Under the pieces are notes generated by a model. That model made no database searches and was not told the DNA's origin. It saw only the letters and a program-made list of their open reading frames with translations. Below, in pieces: positions 15,055 through 17,403 of a stretch of DNA of 17,403 nt. Within the stretch, counting starts at the first letter, position 1, and every line of letters starts with the position of its first letter. A program made the position numbers and the translations under genes. This stretch comes from SHVO01 sp041919675. GTDB lineage: Bacteria > Pseudomonadota > Alphaproteobacteria > Rhodospirillales > Rhodospirillaceae. Location of the stretch: the NCBI GenBank assembly GCA_041919675.1, contig JAYRTJ010000068.1, positions 1-17,403 on the forward strand, given 5' to 3'.

Positions 15055-16560
15055 ATGGATGTCTCTCCCGGCCGCTCCTCGTTCGACGAAGCCTATACGG
15101 CCGGCCGCTCCCAAGTCGTATGGGCGGAGTTGCCCGCGGATATCGACACGCCGGTCTCGGTCATGCTCAAGTTGGGCCAGGAGCGCCGTTTTACCGCGCT
15201 TCTGGAGTCCGTCACCGGCGGCACCACCCGCGGCCGCTATTCGTTCATCGCGCTGGAACCCGACGTCGTATGGCGCTGCAGCGGCGCGAAGGCCGAAACC
15301 TGCCGCAACGTACGCGAAGGCGCCTTGCAATTCGCGCCGGACGGCGGGCCCGCGCTCGCTTCGCTGCGCGCGCTGGTGAAGGACTCCTGGATCGACATGC
15401 CCGCGCACCTGCCGCCCAACTCGGCAGGGCTTATCGGCTACATGGGTTACGACACCATCCGGCTTGTCGAGAACATCCCGAACAAGAACCCCGACACGCT
15501 GGGGATTCCCGACGGCATGTTCATGCGCCCGACCGTGAATGTGATCTTCGACAACGTCGACGATGTGATGACGATCGTGGTGCCGGTATATCCGAAACCG
15601 GACGTGCCGGCCGCGCTGGCGCACGAGATCGCCACCAAGCGCATTCACAACGTGATCGCGCGGCTGAGCGCCGCCGTGCCGCACACGATACCCAGCGCCG
15701 CGCCGCGTTTCGACGCGCCCGTCTCCAACATCGGCCGCGCGGGCTATCATCGGATGGTTGAGCGCGCGAAGGAATACATTCGCGCGGGCGATATCTTCCA
15801 GGTCGTTCCGTCGCAGCGCTTCCGCCTTCCCTTCGCGCTGCCGTCGTTCGCGCTTTACCGCTCGCTGCGCCGCCTGAACCCTTCGCCCTTCCTGTTTCAC
15901 CTCAATCTCGACGATTTCTCGATTGTCGGCTCCAGCCCCGAGATCCTTGTACGCTTGCGCGACGGCGTCGTGACCATCCGCCCCATCGCCGGCACGCGTC
16001 CGCGCGGCAAGACCAAGGCCGAGGACGACGCGCTGGCGCACGATCTCCTCAACGATCCCAAGGAACTCGCCGAGCATCTCATGCTGCTCGACCTCGGCCG
16101 CAATGACGTGGGCCGCGTCTGCAAACCCGGCACGGTGCGCGTCACCGAGCAGATGGTGATCGAGAACTACAGCCACGTGATGCATATCGTGTCCAACGTC
16201 GAAGGCGAGATCGATCCGCGCTACGACGCCATGGACGCGCTCATGGCCGGGTTCCCGGCCGGCACGGTCTCCGGCGCGCCGAAGATCCGGGCGATGGAAA
16301 TCATCGACGAGTTGGAAAGCGAACGGCGCGGCTTCTACGGCGGCGCGATCGGCTATCTGTCGGTGAACGGTGAGATGGATACCTGCATCGGCCTGCGCAC
16401 CGCCCTGGTGAAAGACGGCGAAGTCGTCATCCAGGCCGGCGGCGGCGTCGTCGCCGACAGCGATCCCGAGGCCGAGTTCCAGGAGAGCAACAATAAGGCG
16501 CGTGCGCTGATGCGCGCCGCCGAGGAAGCCGTGCGCTTCTTTGGAGGTGGCAACACCTAG
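15055..16560 (+). CDS. trpE: Anthranilate synthase component I
   Basis: Converts chorismate, with ammonia from the TrpG partner, to anthranilate, the first step of tryptophan synthesis. The 501 residues match the family. The N-terminal domain has the feedback-inhibition motif LLES (49-52), which binds tryptophan. The chorismate-binding domain (about 235-490) has PIAGTRPRG, LAEHLMLLDLGRNDVGRV, FPAGTVSGAPKIRAMEI, YGGAIGYLS, DTCIGLRTA and QAGGGVVADSDP. The gene follows ppiD after 41 bases with a weak ribosome site and no room for a leader-peptide attenuator. No trpG, trpD or trpC follows, although in many relatives they do. Confidence 0.97.
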   Translation: MDVSPGRSSFDEAYTAGRSQVVWAELPADIDTPVSVMLKLGQERRFTALLESVTGGTTRGRYSFIALEPDVVWRCSGAKAETCRNVREGALQFAPDGGPALASLRALVKDSWIDMPAHLPPNSAGLIGYMGYDTIRLVENIPNKNPDTLGIPDGMFMRPTVNVIFDNVDDVMTIVVPVYPKPDVPAALAHEIATKRIHNVIARLSAAVPHTIPSAAPRFDAPVSNIGRAGYHRMVERAKEYIRAGDIFQVVPSQRFRLPFALPSFALYRSLRRLNPSPFLFHLNLDDFSIVGSSPEILVRLRDGVVTIRPIAGTRPRGKTKAEDDALAHDLLNDPKELAEHLMLLDLGRNDVGRVCKPGTVRVTEQMVIENYSHVMHIVSNVEGEIDPRYDAMDALMAGFPAGTVSGAPKIRAMEIIDELESERRGFYGGAIGYLSVNGEMDTCIGLRTALVKDGEVVIQAGGGVVADSDPEAEFQESNNKARALMRAAEEAVRFFGGGNT

Positions 16561-16577
16561 CGGCGACAGTGGGAACG

Positions 16578-16602
16578 GTTTTTGTTTTCGAAAACGAAAA
16601 AC
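16578..16602. other. AT-rich palindrome after trpE
   Basis: GTTTTTG-TTTTC and GAAAA-CGAAAAAC form a long stem (core TTTTCGAAAA, then G-C, one bulged G, five T-A pairs and a closing G-C). It starts 18 bases after the trpE stop in a 168-base gap. It could end the transcript in either direction or be a protein-binding site. AT content contrasts with the surroundings. Confidence 0.5.
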
Positions 16603-16728
16603 AACAAACGACCCTTCCCCGTCGCAAGTCCGACGTGTAACGTTGCCATTTGTTACCTTCGGTTTCTTGCTCTGGACGCTTGCGCGGCCTTAGTGAATCT
16701 CCACCACGACCATGGAGAGGCAAAGGCG

Positions 16729-17016
16729 ATGAAGTGCCCGGCAGACAATGAAACGCTGGTGATGGCCGATCGCGGCGGTGTCGAGATCGATTACTGCCCC
16801 AAGTGCCGGGGCGTATGGCTGGACCGCGGCGAACTCGACAAGATCATTGAACGCAGCGCCGCCGCGCCGCAGCCAGCGCCGCCGCAGCCCCAATACCAGC
16901 AGCCGCAGTACCAGCAGCCCCCGCAGGGTCACCACCCGGACTACCGGCCCGGCTACGGCCAGAAACCCTATTATAAGAAGCGGGACTCCTTCCTCAGCGA
17001 GCTGTTCGACTTCTAA
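16729..17016 (+). CDS. Small TFIIB-type zinc-ribbon protein with Gln/Pro/Tyr-rich tail
   Basis: A 95-residue protein. Residues 1-42 match the zf-TFIIB family found widely in bacteria: MKCPADNETLVM, then GVEIDYCPKCRGVWLDRGELDKIIE. Only three Cys are present (3, 23, 26), and the position that would complete the first CxxC is Asn6 or Asp5. The second half (47-82) is low-complexity QPQYQQPQYQQPP with His, Tyr and Pro, followed by basic YYKKRDSFLSELFDF. A function for the family is not established; metal binding is likely. The ATG at 16729 has GAGAGG and AAAGG upstream. It may be expressed alone, because palindromic DNA separates it from trpE. Confidence 0.85.
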   Translation: MKCPADNETLVMADRGGVEIDYCPKCRGVWLDRGELDKIIERSAAAPQPAPPQPQYQQPQYQQPPQGHHPDYRPGYGQKPYYKKRDSFLSELFDF

Positions 17017-17052
17017 AAGCGGGTAAAGGCGGGCCTCGGATCCGGATTTTCG

Positions 17053-17081
17053 CTGTAATTGAGAATCATTCGCGATATTAT
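17053..17081 (+). promoter_or_regulatory. Fur-box-like site overlapping the piuC promoter
   Basis: GTAATTGAGAATCATTCGC (17055-17073) matches the classic 19-base Fur consensus GATAATGATAATCATTATC at 13 of 19 positions, including the core GA-AATCATT. It lies between a possible -35 (CTGTAA, 17053-17058) and a -10 TATTAT (17076-17081, 5 of 6), spaced 17 bases. A start near 17088 would leave about 22 nt before the piuC ATG. The placement fits iron-dependent repression. Confidence 0.55.
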
Positions 17082-17110
17082 ACGGCGTCTTACGATCTGG
17101 ATTTTCCCCG

Positions 17111-17403
17111 ATGCTCGTTGCGATCCCCGAGGTGCTCACCGCCGCGCAGGTGGCCGAAGCCCGAAAAATTCTCGACGCCGCCGAATGGATCGATGGGCGT
17201 ATCAGCGCCGGCCATCAGGGCGCGCACGTCAAAGACAACGTGCAACTGCCGCCCGGCAGCCCCGCGGCGCGCCAGGTCGGCGAAATGATCAACAATGCGC
17301 TGCGCGCCCACAAGGTGTTCATGTCGGCGGCCCTGCCGTTGCATGTGCTGCCGCCGATGTTCAACAGCTACGAAGGCGGGCAGACCTTCGGCACCCATAT
17401 CGA
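17111..17403 (+). CDS. piuC: PiuC/YbiX-type Fe(II)/2-oxoglutarate dioxygenase (PKHD hydroxylase), 5' part
   Basis: The first 97 codons of a PKHD-type hydroxylase: MLVAIPEVLT, then WIDGRISAGHQGAHVKDN, QLPPGSPAARQ, FMSAALPLHVLPPMFNSYE and GGQTFGTHI. The window ends inside the codon that should give the Asp of the iron-binding His-x-Asp motif (His96). The family usually has about 226 residues, so slightly under half is seen. Members are iron-regulated and often lie next to TonB-dependent siderophore receptor genes. A Fur-box-like site upstream agrees with this. The substrate is unknown. No clear ribosome site precedes the ATG. Confidence 0.9.
   Translation, partial: MLVAIPEVLTAAQVAEARKILDAAEWIDGRISAGHQGAHVKDNVQLPPGSPAARQVGEMINNALRAHKVFMSAALPLHVLPPMFNSYEGGQTFGTHI

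Noticed and set aside
15010..16185. A 391-codon minus-strand frame opposite trpE
   Set aside because: Shadow of trpE, which carries every expected motif on plus.

Overview
The window looks like a chromosomal housekeeping region of a GC-rich Gram-negative alphaproteobacterium. Three things support this: the gene order tpiA - secG - pyrG - kdsA - eno - ftsB - pdhA - pdhB - pdhC on one strand, a lipoyl domain fused to the E1-beta subunit (PdhB), and a ppiD-trpE pair diverging from tpiA. KdsA implies lipopolysaccharide. I cannot name the genus from sequence alone. No rRNA, tRNA, CRISPR array, insertion sequence or prophage is visible.

Layout. Positions 1-3634 (minus) hold the pyruvate dehydrogenase genes pdhA, pdhB and pdhC; pdhC is cut by the left edge. 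Positions 3635-3880 are an AT-rich promoter region with striking palindromes. ftsB (3881-4222) follows, then a 296-base gap without a gene. That gap holds a cluster of five GANTC sites and a tandem array made from the 3' end of the enolase gene. eno, a small GNAT protein, a UPF0114 membrane protein and kdsA run on minus up to 7583. An OsmC-type peroxidase gene lies on plus (7700-8164), and its stop codon overlaps that of a convergent Sel1-repeat protein gene. pyrG, secG, an XRE/S24-like regulator and tpiA continue on minus to 12911. From 13088 the plus strand carries ppiD, trpE, a small zinc-ribbon protein and the start of a PiuC-type Fe(II) dioxygenase cut by the right edge.

Functionally, TpiA and Eno (glycolysis) feed pyruvate to the PDH complex. 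KdsA uses phosphoenolpyruvate for Kdo synthesis. SecG and PpiD serve the Sec translocon and envelope protein folding, FtsB serves division, and PyrG and TrpE start CTP and tryptophan synthesis. The OsmC, Sel1, S24-regulator, UPF0114 and GNAT genes appear to have been inserted into the ancestral housekeeping order.

I see no clear new multi-gene system. The most unusual signals are regulatory or structural: the 83-bp tandem array derived from the eno tail, the GANTC cluster before ftsB, twin ATTTAAAT palindromes at a candidate pdhA promoter, a S24-type regulator whose catalytic Ser/Lys dyad reads Thr/Arg, and a Fur-box-like site before piuC.
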